Assembly (NCBI RefSeq): GCF_050613145.1 | Contig: NZ_CP192507.1 | Span: 2,108,001 to 2,172,000 of the forward strand | Direction of reading: 5' to 3' | DNA length: 64,000 bases | Source of the DNA: Lysinibacillus_B sp050613145 | GTDB taxonomy: Bacteria; Bacillota; Bacilli; Bacillales_A; Planococcaceae | Part shown: piece by piece, positions 17,880-25,472 of the stretch | Numbering within the stretch: position 1 is the first letter of the stretch | Layout: every line of letters starts with the position of its first letter | Made by a program: the position numbers and the translations under genes | Notes under the pieces: generated by a model | What the model was told of the DNA's origin: nothing | Databases searched by the model: none | Seen by the model: the letters and a program-made list of their open reading frames with translations, nothing else

Positions 17880-18299
17880 ATGAAAATCGAATTTTATGAT
17901 ATTGGTTCAGTCAATGACAAAAAGTTAGATTTTACCGTGATCAGTGCTTATTATCAAGGACAATGGGTTTATGTTAGACATTGTAATCGGCAATCTTGGG
18001 AGATACCTGGTGGTCACAGAGAACTAGACGAGAAGATTGATGAAACCGCAAAAAGAGAGTTGTTTGAAGAAACCGGATGTAAAGAAATGGACTTATCACC
18101 CATCTGCGATTATTCCATGGATGATTCCGTAAAAAAGGTTTTTGGAAGGTTATACTTTGCAAGAATAAAGGAAATGGGGCAATTACCTGTTTCTGAAATT
18201 GCTGAAGTAAAACTTTTTAGCAGTTTACCAAAATACCTAACATATCCTGAAATTCAACCTAAGCTGTTTGACAAAACACTTGCTTTTATGAAAGACTAA
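17880..18299 (+). CDS. Nudix hydrolase
   Basis: The ATG at 17880 is preferred because GAGGTGG lies at 17870; 139 residues. A complete Nudix box runs from Gly45 to Cys67 (Gly45, Glu51, Arg59-Glu60, Glu63-Glu64, Gly66), giving the metal-binding helix for cleaving nucleoside diphosphate linkages. The rest is short, as in MutT-like housecleaning enzymes. Substrate unknown. It ends at a terminator shared with the convergent LysR gene. Confidence 0.9.
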   Translation: MKIEFYDIGSVNDKKLDFTVISAYYQGQWVYVRHCNRQSWEIPGGHRELDEKIDETAKRELFEETGCKEMDLSPICDYSMDDSVKKVFGRLYFARIKEMGQLPVSEIAEVKLFSSLPKYLTYPEIQPKLFDKTLAFMKD

Positions 18300-18315
18300 T
18301 AAAATTTAACACAGC

Positions 18316-18350
18316 AAGCAAGAGGGGTAATTTACTCCTCTTGCTTTTTT
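18316..18350. terminator. Terminator between Nudix and LysR genes
   Basis: Arms AAGCAAGAGG and CCTCTTGCTT with an inner GTAA/TTAC pair, followed by a T run. It overlaps the last codons of the leftward LysR gene. Confidence 0.8.
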
Positions 18351-19162
18351 ATATGGAAGTAGTGTGCGATAAATTGTTCAATCAATTGGAGTGGATGACC
18401 GTTGTCAATGGAACGACTGCACCAATACATATTTCGATTATATTTTTCAGGCAGTGTCATATATGGAATCGAAGCCGGTAATGTTTTTTTAGAAACAATC
18501 GATTTACCGATGTTCTCCTGGAGTAAGCGAATAATGAGCTCAGAGTGATTGGCGTATAAATAATCGGCTTCAATATTATTTTCCGCAATATATAGCTCAT
18601 TGAAATAGCGAATACCAGAATGCTTCTCGCGCATCAGCCAGTAGTTCGAGTTAAGCTGCCCCGCCAGAACGAGCTCATCCTGAAAGATGATTTTTTTATA
18701 AATACCCGTTGTTTCAATCGGTTTTTCAATAAAAGCAAAATCCGCCTCACGCTTCATCAATTGGTCGATTGCCTGTTCAGAATTCACAACATCGATCGTA
18801 AATTCAAAACCCGGAAATTGCGTTGTCAGCTGTGGCATAAAAGACGGAAGATAATACAGACCAAATGTATTGGAGCACACCATCGTACATGTTTGTTCGT
18901 ATAACTGCCCATGCTGCAAAAAGGCCTCCGTTTTCTCCCATTGCTCAATGATCATGACTGATTGTTCGTACAAATAAGTGGCAGCAGGTGTTGGTTGGAT
19001 ATGCTTAGGCCCTTGGCGAATAAATAAAGGCACTTGTAACTGTTTTTCGAGCTGTTTTATTTTCATCGAAATCGTTGGCTGTGAAATAAATAAAATTTCC
19101 GATGCTTTCGTAAAGTTTTGAAGTTCATATACTTTTGTAAAAACCTTTAGCGTTTCAATCAT
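18332..19162 (-). CDS. LysR-family transcriptional regulator
   Basis: 276 residues after an AGGAGGTG site. Residues 1-60 are the LysR helix-turn-helix (VYELQNFTKASEILFISQPTISMKIKQLE, read as separate motifs), followed by the periplasmic-binding-like effector domain (TFGLYYLPSFMPQL, EADFAFIEKPI). It is divergent from a TDT transporter, with a 116-base gap that would contain its binding sites, so it most likely activates that transporter. Confidence 0.88.
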   Translation of the reverse strand: MIETLKVFTKVYELQNFTKASEILFISQPTISMKIKQLEKQLQVPLFIRQGPKHIQPTPAATYLYEQSVMIIEQWEKTEAFLQHGQLYEQTCTMVCSNTFGLYYLPSFMPQLTTQFPGFEFTIDVVNSEQAIDQLMKREADFAFIEKPIETTGIYKKIIFQDELVLAGQLNSNYWLMREKHSGIRYFNELYIAENNIEADYLYANHSELIIRLLQENIGKSIVSKKTLPASIPYMTLPEKYNRNMYWCSRSIDNGHPLQLIEQFIAHYFHIKKQEE

Positions 19163-19278
19163 GGAAGCACCTCCTATAATTATTAGCTTTCTTAATAATT
19201 ATTATATCAAATATGTATTTTTCAAATAATAAATGTTCAGGTAACCTAAAAGTATCAACAAGCCAAGGAGAGATAAAG

Positions 19279-20211
19279 ATGACATCATGGTTAAAAACAA
19301 TACCCATTCCAATCAGTGGCTTGATGCTTGGGTTAGTATCATTAGCAAAGCTACACTTTTCATTAAATATGGAGCTGTTGGGGGCCCTGTGTTTCACAAT
19401 AGGGGTTACACTCTTTTTATTATTGCTATGTAAAATCATTTTTACGTTTTCACATGTTAGAAACGATTTAAAAAATCCGATTATCGCTTCTGTAGCACCA
19501 ACCTTTTCAATGGGTACGATGGTCATTTGTAGTATTGTCGCTACACAAACTTCACTTCAAACACTCGCGGTGATTGGATGGGGGGTAGCAGCTTGTCTAC
19601 AATTTACGCTCGTTATGTATTTTACGTATGTGTTTGTTTGGAAGCATAAAGTCAATATCCAATCTGTCTATCCAAGCTGGTTCATTGTGTATGTGGGCAT
19701 TGGCATTATACCGATTACTGCAGGGCATTTTAATGCTATGTTGATAGATGTCGTGTTTTGGATTGCCTTTTTATGTTACGTGTTATTGCTACCGATTGTA
19801 TGGAAACGGATAAAACACTTAGAAGAACCAACGATGCCGCTCTTAACGATTATCGCTGCACCGGGATCACTATGTTTAACAGCTTATTTACAACACTTTA
19901 CGCATCCAAACTTGTATTTTGTAGTAGCTATTTTGGGGGTATCTCAACTGGTATATGCCATGGTCCTTTGGCAATTACCAAAACTGTTAAAGCTACCATT
20001 TTACCCAAGCTACGCGGCATTTACGTTTCCGTTAGTCATTTCTGCGACAGCGATGAATGCAGCCGCGCATTTTTTCCACTCAATGCCGTTATTTAATGTG
20101 TTAACACACGTGGAGTTGTTCATTGCTACATGTATGGTCCTGTATGTGTTAGTACGGTATTTATTATTTATCCAGGCAAATGTCCGGAAAAATGTTGCGC
20201 ATGGATTGTGA
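19279..20211 (+). CDS. TDT-family (TehA/SLAC1-like) transporter
   Basis: The ATG at 19279 follows AAGGAGAG; 310 residues with about ten membrane helices. The plan matches the tellurite-resistance/dicarboxylate transporter family: PIPISGLMLGLVSLAK at helix 1, SVAPTFSMGTMVIC, then AAPGSLCLTAYL and a late TFPLVISATAMNAAA. These proteins are anion channels or transporters. The divergent LysR gene suggests control by the transported compound. Confidence 0.82.
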   Translation: MTSWLKTIPIPISGLMLGLVSLAKLHFSLNMELLGALCFTIGVTLFLLLLCKIIFTFSHVRNDLKNPIIASVAPTFSMGTMVICSIVATQTSLQTLAVIGWGVAACLQFTLVMYFTYVFVWKHKVNIQSVYPSWFIVYVGIGIIPITAGHFNAMLIDVVFWIAFLCYVLLLPIVWKRIKHLEEPTMPLLTIIAAPGSLCLTAYLQHFTHPNLYFVVAILGVSQLVYAMVLWQLPKLLKLPFYPSYAAFTFPLVISATAMNAAAHFFHSMPLFNVLTHVELFIATCMVLYVLVRYLLFIQANVRKNVAHGL

Positions 20212-20429
20212 ATTATTAGAACATCTAGTTGGCCCATCCGTAGAACAAATATGTAGATATCAGGAACAAAACTATATACGTGCATTTTAATGTTCCAGCA
20301 TAACGGTTAACTGCAAGTTTTTGCTCGGATAGCGCAGCTTTTTGATCGTTCAATGTCGACAGTTTTAAGACGATTTATATAATCATTGTTTTATATTTAC
20401 AAAAGATAATTTACGAGGCATTATTATGT

Positions 20430-20448
20430 TATACGATATATCGCTATA
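20430..20448. promoter_or_regulatory. Partial palindrome upstream of the PadR gene
   Basis: TATACGATATATCGCTATA is close to symmetrical and lies 53 bases before the PadR start codon, near TATACA/TAATAT boxes. It may be the PadR operator; evidence is limited to symmetry and position. Confidence 0.35.
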
Positions 20449-20500
20449 CATAATATCGTGAGACATAATACCTCTGAAAACGAAAGAAGGAATATAAGAA

Positions 20501-20821
20501 ATGGCATACAATGGAGGACCGATGACCGAAGCAATGTATTATGTTTTACTAGCGCTTATGCATCCTAACCATGGATATCAGCTTATGCATGCAATTACCG
20601 AGGTTTCGAATGGTAGATTAAACATGGGACCAGGGACACTTTATGGGGTACTCTCACGGATGCAAAAAGACGACCTTATTTCATTGGCAGAAGATGATGG
20701 TAGAAGGAAGACCTATCAAATTACATTGGAAGGAGAACAAGCATTAAGAACAGAGTATAGTCGATTAAAATCCTTGATCCAAGACGGAAATATTTTAGAG
20801 GTAGGTGATAAGAATGAATAA
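20501..20821 (+). CDS. PadR-family transcriptional regulator
   Basis: 106 residues with GAAGGAA upstream. The PadR signature is complete: EAMYYVLLALMHPNHGYQL, then NMGPGTLYGVLSRMQKDDL and DDGRRKTYQITLEG. The short length lacks the long C-terminal dimer helix pair, as in subfamily 2 PadR proteins. It overlaps the DUF2812 gene by eight bases, a pairing common in Firmicutes, in which PadR represses its own operon. Confidence 0.92.
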   Translation: MAYNGGPMTEAMYYVLLALMHPNHGYQLMHAITEVSNGRLNMGPGTLYGVLSRMQKDDLISLAEDDGRRKTYQITLEGEQALRTEYSRLKSLIQDGNILEVGDKNE

Positions 20822-22013
20822 GACAGTTCGTAAGCTTCGCCCTAGTGATTATTGGCGAATCGGTGAGCATGAAAGCTGGTTTCAAGACATGGCGGCAAAG
20901 GGATTCCATCTAAAAAAGATGGGGTTATATTTTACTCATTTTGTTAAAGGTGAACCGAAAAAAATGAGGTACAGAATAGATGTATCATTAAAAAAGAAGA
21001 TTACTCCAGAACAGATTGAGATGTATTCGGATAGTGGATGGGATTATGTGACGGACTATCAATTTTTTAAAGTGTATTCATCACCTGTTGAGCTTGATGC
21101 ACCAGAGCTACATACAGACCCTGCCGAGCAATCTTTTACACTAAAGGCGCTAGACAAGAAATTAGCCTTTAATGCTAGCATACTTGTTGCTGCAATCATC
21201 TTAATGATTGGTATGTTGTCAGCTAGTTGGTTTCTTGATCGGACACCTACATACATTTTGGTCGAAGGTATGGCGATTCAACAAACGATTTTAACCATTT
21301 TCATTGGGTATTTGACCTATACTTCACTACAAGCTGCCATATCCATTCGTGCTTTACGAAAAAGTCTTATCAACGGAAAACCGATTGATCATCATGCTCC
21401 TTGGAAGAAACACCATCGATTAAATTCTGTTATCGTTTTCCTTTTTACAACAGTTGTCGGGTTAGGTGCCATACTTCCGTTCATACAACTTGTAAAAGGC
21501 GAAACGAAAACATTGCCGGAAGCCAATCTTGATTTACCGATTGTCAGATTAGCAGATATAGAGCAAAATCCTACCTTGACTCGAGGGGAATCTGCATATA
21601 TGAGAGACGGTGTTGATTGGGCTAATCGGTATACGTATAATTGGAGTCCATTGGCACCCGTCCAATATGAATCAGATGAAAACGGGGTTGTTCCCGGGGA
21701 AATGTGGAAGGATAAAAGTGGTGAATATTCTCCAAGTATCCACACAATGGTTTATCAACTAAGTGTACCAACTTTAGCGGATAATCTAATTGCTGATTTA
21801 ATAAAGAGGTATAGGTATAGATATAGTGATGATAATTTTATTGAAACAAAGCATGTAGACCTTGATCTATTGATAGTTCATGAGGAAGATGAGTTTAAAG
21901 AAGTATTTGCTTCAAAAGGAAAAGCTGTCATCTACGTTCGTTATTATGGTTATGCCGATATAAATTTGGTAATAGAAAACATAGTAGAGAAGATTGATTT
22001 CATTTCAGAATAA
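20814..22013 (+). CDS. DUF2812 membrane protein
   Basis: The ATG at 20814 is inside the end of the PadR gene; GAGGTAGG is upstream; 399 residues. The N-terminal 110 residues are DUF2812 (ESWFQDMAAKGFHLKKMGL, SDSGWDYVTDYQFFKVY). After this come membrane helices near 125-145, 155-175 and 200-220, then a soluble extracytoplasmic C-terminal part. The PadR-DUF2812 pair is often found with stress and antimicrobial response genes, but no molecular role is known. Confidence 0.85.
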   Translation: MNKTVRKLRPSDYWRIGEHESWFQDMAAKGFHLKKMGLYFTHFVKGEPKKMRYRIDVSLKKKITPEQIEMYSDSGWDYVTDYQFFKVYSSPVELDAPELHTDPAEQSFTLKALDKKLAFNASILVAAIILMIGMLSASWFLDRTPTYILVEGMAIQQTILTIFIGYLTYTSLQAAISIRALRKSLINGKPIDHHAPWKKHHRLNSVIVFLFTTVVGLGAILPFIQLVKGETKTLPEANLDLPIVRLADIEQNPTLTRGESAYMRDGVDWANRYTYNWSPLAPVQYESDENGVVPGEMWKDKSGEYSPSIHTMVYQLSVPTLADNLIADLIKRYRYRYSDDNFIETKHVDLDLLIVHEEDEFKEVFASKGKAVIYVRYYGYADINLVIENIVEKIDFISE

Positions 22014-22106
22014 TATTTGATAAATAATCTTTGCATTATCTTGATATTTTCTTATTGCAGGTGGTGACAGCTTCACTGGTACTACCCAACATAGGGAGGA
22101 ATGTAT

Positions 22107-22817
22107 ATGCTGTATTTGTTCTTATTGTTCACGGTGAGCCAAATTGGGATTGGACTGAGGTTTTGGCTCAAAGGCATATTTGAGCCTTCTCAATTTTTCC
22201 TTAGTTGCATGTTTTTACTTGCTGGTGTAGGCATCTATTTCCTCCAGGAAGTGCAAAGTAAAAAGGATGTGCAATTTAAATCGGTTAGCGATGAAAACCT
22301 TTGGCAAACGCGATTGACAGAGCGCATAAAAACGACGAAAAAGAAGCTGACAAAGGGACATGACATTTTATTTTATTATAATCGCTACTATCGAACATTG
22401 TGGCAACGGCTTTATGTAGAATTACTAAATGCACCCGATAAATATATTCATGTAACCTTTTCGAATGAAAACAAGCAAGTTGACTGGCAGGGGTTTAGTA
22501 AGTTTACATCGAGTAAAGTCCATTGGAAAATCACTGAAAATGGACAGGAAATCGCACAAGCTTGCTATAAATCAAGTTTAAAAGATAAGGTCAATTTTGA
22601 AGAACGACTACAGCTAACAATGGCAGCCAATACATATGAAATTATGTCTTATAAAATGAGCAATCAAATCCTCATTTACCGAGAAGGTCAAAAAATAGGG
22701 GAAGGCGATTTATCGAACTGGGTGAATGGGCATTTACACTTTCGACTGCATGATCAACAGGAGGAGTTGTTAGCAATGGCCGTGATTGTGTTTCATTATT
22801 TACATAAAAGTGGCTAA
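22107..22817 (+). CDS. Membrane-anchored hypothetical protein
   Basis: The ATG at 22107 has proper spacing to AGGGAGGA; 236 residues. Two N-terminal helices (about 3-20 and 28-46) anchor a cytoplasmic domain of about 185 residues rich in beta strands (KVHWKITENGQEIAQACYKS, NQILIYREGQKIGEG), which is reminiscent of tubby/LURP-like folds. No family can be assigned with confidence. Confidence 0.6.
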   Translation: MLYLFLLFTVSQIGIGLRFWLKGIFEPSQFFLSCMFLLAGVGIYFLQEVQSKKDVQFKSVSDENLWQTRLTERIKTTKKKLTKGHDILFYYNRYYRTLWQRLYVELLNAPDKYIHVTFSNENKQVDWQGFSKFTSSKVHWKITENGQEIAQACYKSSLKDKVNFEERLQLTMAANTYEIMSYKMSNQILIYREGQKIGEGDLSNWVNGHLHFRLHDQQEELLAMAVIVFHYLHKSG

Positions 22818-22889
22818 ACGTAAAATTCAAATAGTATGATAAGGTCATATTCATGAGTAGGGAAATTTGAATAGAGGAGAAAGATAGAA

Positions 22890-23582
22890 ATGTCACAATT
22901 AATAGAGTGGAAAAATAATGCGCGCGGGCGTAAATTTATCGCTTCTTTCAGTGGCGGGAAAGACAGTGTATTAGCTTTATATAAAGCGATGAAGGTGGGC
23001 GAAGCGATTGGACTCATTGTCATGCTAGAAGAAGAAGGGGAACGCTCCAGATCTCACGGGATGCCTCCAGAACTCATACGTGCTCAAGCGACATCTATCG
23101 GTTTACCCGTATACACTGCCGCTTCCAGCTGGACAGATTATGAACAAGTATTTATGAACCTTTTAGAAAAAGCGAAAAAGCAAGGGGCAGAAGTGTTAGT
23201 AACAGGCGATTTAGATATGCCTGCTCACGGTTGCTGGCATGACAAGGTAACAAAGAATGCTGGATTGAAGCTTAGCATGCCTTTATGGAAAATGGACCAT
23301 CGTGAAGTGGTGAAAGAATTTATCAATCTAGGATTTGTCACGATCATTGTCACGGTGAATTTATCATTAGGCATGCGAGAAGACGACTTAGGGCGAACGT
23401 TAACTCATGAATACGTGAAAGAACTCGAAGCGCGTGGTATTGACCCGTGCGGAGAAGGCGGGGAATTCCATACGACCGTAATCGATGGCCCCATTTTTAA
23501 ACAACCGATTCCCGTTCGTAAATGTGACATTATCAGAGACGGGGAATATGCATTTTTGCCGTTGGAGCTAGATGAGCTTTAA
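22890..23582 (+). CDS. Dph6-related ATP pyrophosphatase (adenine nucleotide alpha-hydrolase-like)
   Basis: 230 residues. The PP-loop SGGKDS is at residues 21-26, and the C-terminal GEGGEFHT motif is that of the DUF71/Dph6 family. In eukaryotes Dph6 makes the amide of diphthamide; bacteria lack diphthamide, so the bacterial enzyme must act on another substrate, possibly in B12 salvage or tRNA-related chemistry. The call is for the family, not the reaction. It ends at a strong terminator. Confidence 0.85.
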   Translation: MSQLIEWKNNARGRKFIASFSGGKDSVLALYKAMKVGEAIGLIVMLEEEGERSRSHGMPPELIRAQATSIGLPVYTAASSWTDYEQVFMNLLEKAKKQGAEVLVTGDLDMPAHGCWHDKVTKNAGLKLSMPLWKMDHREVVKEFINLGFVTIIVTVNLSLGMREDDLGRTLTHEYVKELEARGIDPCGEGGEFHTTVIDGPIFKQPIPVRKCDIIRDGEYAFLPLELDEL

Positions 23583-23602
23583 ATAGAGACAAATTCAAAT
23601 GA

Positions 23603-23641
23603 AAATAAAGCATGACAAAATACCTCATGCTTTATTTTTAA
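23603..23641. terminator. Terminator downstream of the Dph6-like gene
   Basis: Perfect 12-base stem AAATAAAGCATG / CATGCTTTATTT with an 11-base loop. It can serve the convergent gene ending at 23638 as well. Confidence 0.88.
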
Positions 23642-24243
23642 AAACTCATATTCCATATTTCAGTTTCATACATAATATGTACATCTGCATGTTCAATAGT
23701 TAATTCATTTTGCAAATACTCGATAAAAGACTGAAACATTTCTTCACTGATTTCTTCTTTTGTGTTATTTAAGCGAATATTAAGTGTAGGGATACCTCCT
23801 ACATCAGAAGAAGGGGTAAATGCAATACCTTTAGGTTCACCGAATGTTTCATGTATATAGCTATACACTTTCGGTTTTACTTGTTCTATAAATGCTGCTT
23901 TTTCTTGAATCAAGATATCATCTTCCATTTGTTCTGTAAATGTATTTTCATACACCTTAAATGTTGTTTGTGTTTCTGTATTTACAACCACTGCCGCATA
24001 ATCAAAATTACCGTATTGCTCCCCCTGATCATAAAGGATATCAGAGATTTCGTATTTCATAGTTGGATACGTCTCTTGTAAGTATTGTTCTGCTTGCAAT
24101 AATACCTTTTCCTCTTCTTTTTCATCTGGTATCAACGAGGCCCTAAAATTCATAAATACGAAGACCGTGCCTACTACCAACAATAACACTATTCCTGCAA
24201 CTGAAAAAATGAATATGCTCCAGCCTTTAAACCATGTATTCAT
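23638..24243 (-). CDS. Membrane-anchored hypothetical protein
   Basis: The ATG at 24243 follows AAGGAGGG; 201 residues. One N-terminal membrane helix (about 9-31) is followed by an extracellular domain rich in charged residues (AEQYLQETYPTMKYEISDIL, IPTLNIRLNNTKEEISEEMF). It is the second of a two-gene unit with the helical protein upstream, 16 bases apart. The family was not recognised. Confidence 0.65.
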   Translation of the reverse strand: MNTWFKGWSIFIFSVAGIVLLLVVGTVFVFMNFRASLIPDEKEEEKVLLQAEQYLQETYPTMKYEISDILYDQGEQYGNFDYAAVVVNTETQTTFKVYENTFTEQMEDDILIQEKAAFIEQVKPKVYSYIHETFGEPKGIAFTPSSDVGGIPTLNIRLNNTKEEISEEMFQSFIEYLQNELTIEHADVHIMYETEIWNMSF

Positions 24244-24259
24244 CAATTTTCCCTCCTTT

Positions 24260-24544
24260 TTAAAGACTAATATCAATGAAAGATGTTTCAGCAGTTGGGA
24301 TTTTGTACACTTTTGAATCGTTTAATATGGAAGCAAAGTCATTCCATGTTGTACGTAGTTTGTCTTGAAATTGATATAGCATATCGTCCGAGCTATTATC
24401 TAAATTCTTTTGGTTTTCCTTAAATTTCGTTAAAGCATTTTCAAATGATTGTACAAAATTAGCTTGGCTAGATAAATCGAGCTCACTGTAAAAACTGTGA
24501 AATGTTTGCTCTTGTTCTTCTAATGATTTAATCCCATTAGCCAT
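24260..24544 (-). CDS. Small all-helical protein of 94 residues
   Basis: A TTAGGTGA site precedes the ATG. The protein is acidic and predicted to be two long helices (SQANFVQSFENALTKFKENQ, DMLYQFQDKLRTTWNDFAS). Length and helicity resemble WXG100 proteins secreted by type VII systems, but the central WxG turn is absent, so this is only a resemblance. It is paired with the membrane-anchored protein encoded just downstream. Confidence 0.55.
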   Translation of the reverse strand: MANGIKSLEEQEQTFHSFYSELDLSSQANFVQSFENALTKFKENQKNLDNSSDDMLYQFQDKLRTTWNDFASILNDSKVYKIPTAETSFIDISL

Positions 24545-24733
24545 TATTGATTTTTCACCTAATTTACTCTTATAAAAGAGTATCGACTTCGGAAATGTTA
24601 TTTTAAGGTGCGAAAGTTCTATTTAATTGAATATTTTTACAAATTTTGCTGAATGGGTTTTTGGAACTTGTTATTACTTGGAACGTATAGAAGTATAGGT
24701 TTGTTGAAATGTAATAGGAGGGAGTTGATCCGC

Positions 24734-24928
24734 TTGCTACTATTAGTAGAAATTTTGCGTACAATTTCAATCGTCATATTAATTTTTAGTTCCTCTTTTT
24801 ATTTTAGACATCTGGAAAGAACGAAAAAACAAAGAAAACTTTCAACCTTTGAATTCACAATGTACATAGCAATTCAAATTGCGTATATATTATTTGCAAT
24901 CAGTTTATTGCTTTCCATATTTGGGTAA
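24734..24928 (+). CDS. Small membrane protein of 64 residues
   Basis: AGGAGGGAG at 24716 supports a TTG start at 24734; a start at 24653 would add 27 residues but has no ribosome site. Two membrane helices (VEILRTISIVILIFSSSFYF and AIQIAYILFAISLLLSIFG) flank a basic loop (RTKKQRK). Function unknown; it is followed 48 bases later by another small membrane protein. Confidence 0.5.
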   Translation: MLLLVEILRTISIVILIFSSSFYFRHLERTKKQRKLSTFEFTMYIAIQIAYILFAISLLLSIFG

Positions 24929-24976
24929 GTGATTGTTGTAAGTTGAATATGGACAGTCATTAAGAAGGAGTAGCGT

Positions 24977-25237
24977 TTGAACAATCGAAAAGTTGGAAGC
25001 ATTTTAGGCTTTACCTCTATATTACTTGTGATAATAAGTATTATCGTTTTCTATGCTCTAAGAGGACCTAATGCTGATGTTTATTTGATTAGTACCATTT
25101 TTAGTATGTTATCAATTTTCGGTATTTTATTTGCTGTAGTCTCTTGGTGGATGTCTAAACGACTCGTTCTTTTAATTGTCGGTTTGTTAGGAAACATATT
25201 AGTCTTTATTTCTCTCAAAAGGATGAAAGAATTCTAA
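24977..25237 (+). CDS. Small membrane protein with a chimeric 3' end
   Basis: A TTG start after AAGGAG gives 86 residues with three membrane helices (GSILGFTSILLVIISIIVFY, ISTIFSMLSIFGILFAVVSW, LVLLIVGLLGNILVFI). The last 12 codons (ISLKRMKEF) lie inside sequence that matches the LAGLIDADG gene at 40721 in another frame. The natural C-terminus was therefore probably lost when foreign DNA joined here. Function unknown. Confidence 0.55.
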   Translation: MNNRKVGSILGFTSILLVIISIIVFYALRGPNADVYLISTIFSMLSIFGILFAVVSWWMSKRLVLLIVGLLGNILVFISLKRMKEF

Positions 25238-25250
25238 AATTAGCAGTAAC
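25201..25250 (+). repeat. Fragment of a LAGLIDADG gene; left copy of a direct repeat
   Basis: Bases 25201-25241 match 40721-40761 at 39 of 41 positions in the same orientation, and similarity continues weakly to 25250. In the LAGLIDADG frame it reads SLYFSQKDERILKLAVT then stop, against SIYFSQKDERILKLIAT in the intact gene. It marks the left edge of the Argonaute region. Confidence 0.85.
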
Positions 25251-25253
25251 TTA

Positions 25254-25412
25254 ATGTTAAGAAATTACGAGGAGAATGAAAAGTTATTGAAAGATAGCTT
25301 ATTAACAATGTTGGATTCATATTATGTTGTTAAATTATCCTTAAGCAGATACCTTAATGTTTCCAAGGAAGTGGCGTATAAATTCCCATATACTACTTCT
25401 TTTTCGTTTTAA
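25254..25412 (+). CDS. Short unassigned open frame before Argonaute
   Basis: A 52-codon frame (MLRNYEENEKLLKDSLLTML, then LSRYLNVSKEVAYKF) has natural composition but no good ribosome site. It may be the 3' remnant of a gene that arrived with the LAGLIDADG fragment. Treat as tentative. Confidence 0.3.
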   Translation: MLRNYEENEKLLKDSLLTMLDSYYVVKLSLSRYLNVSKEVAYKFPYTTSFSF

Positions 25413-25472
25413 CGCAACTTAATAATGGAAAATGATACAATATATGTATATCATTTATTCGAGGTGATTTTT

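Noticed and set aside
20196..20290. A 29-codon frame overlapping the end of the TDT gene
   Set aside because: No ribosome site or conserved character; too short to separate from chance.
24260..24544. Calling the 94-residue helical protein a WXG100 protein
   Set aside because: The length fits but the central WxG turn is missing and no type VII secretion gene lies nearby.
25425..25472. Upstream ATG for a longer Argonaute
   Set aside because: The 16 extra codons lack a ribosome site, while the ATG at 25473 has GAGGTG and matches the known N-terminus of the KmAgo-type protein.
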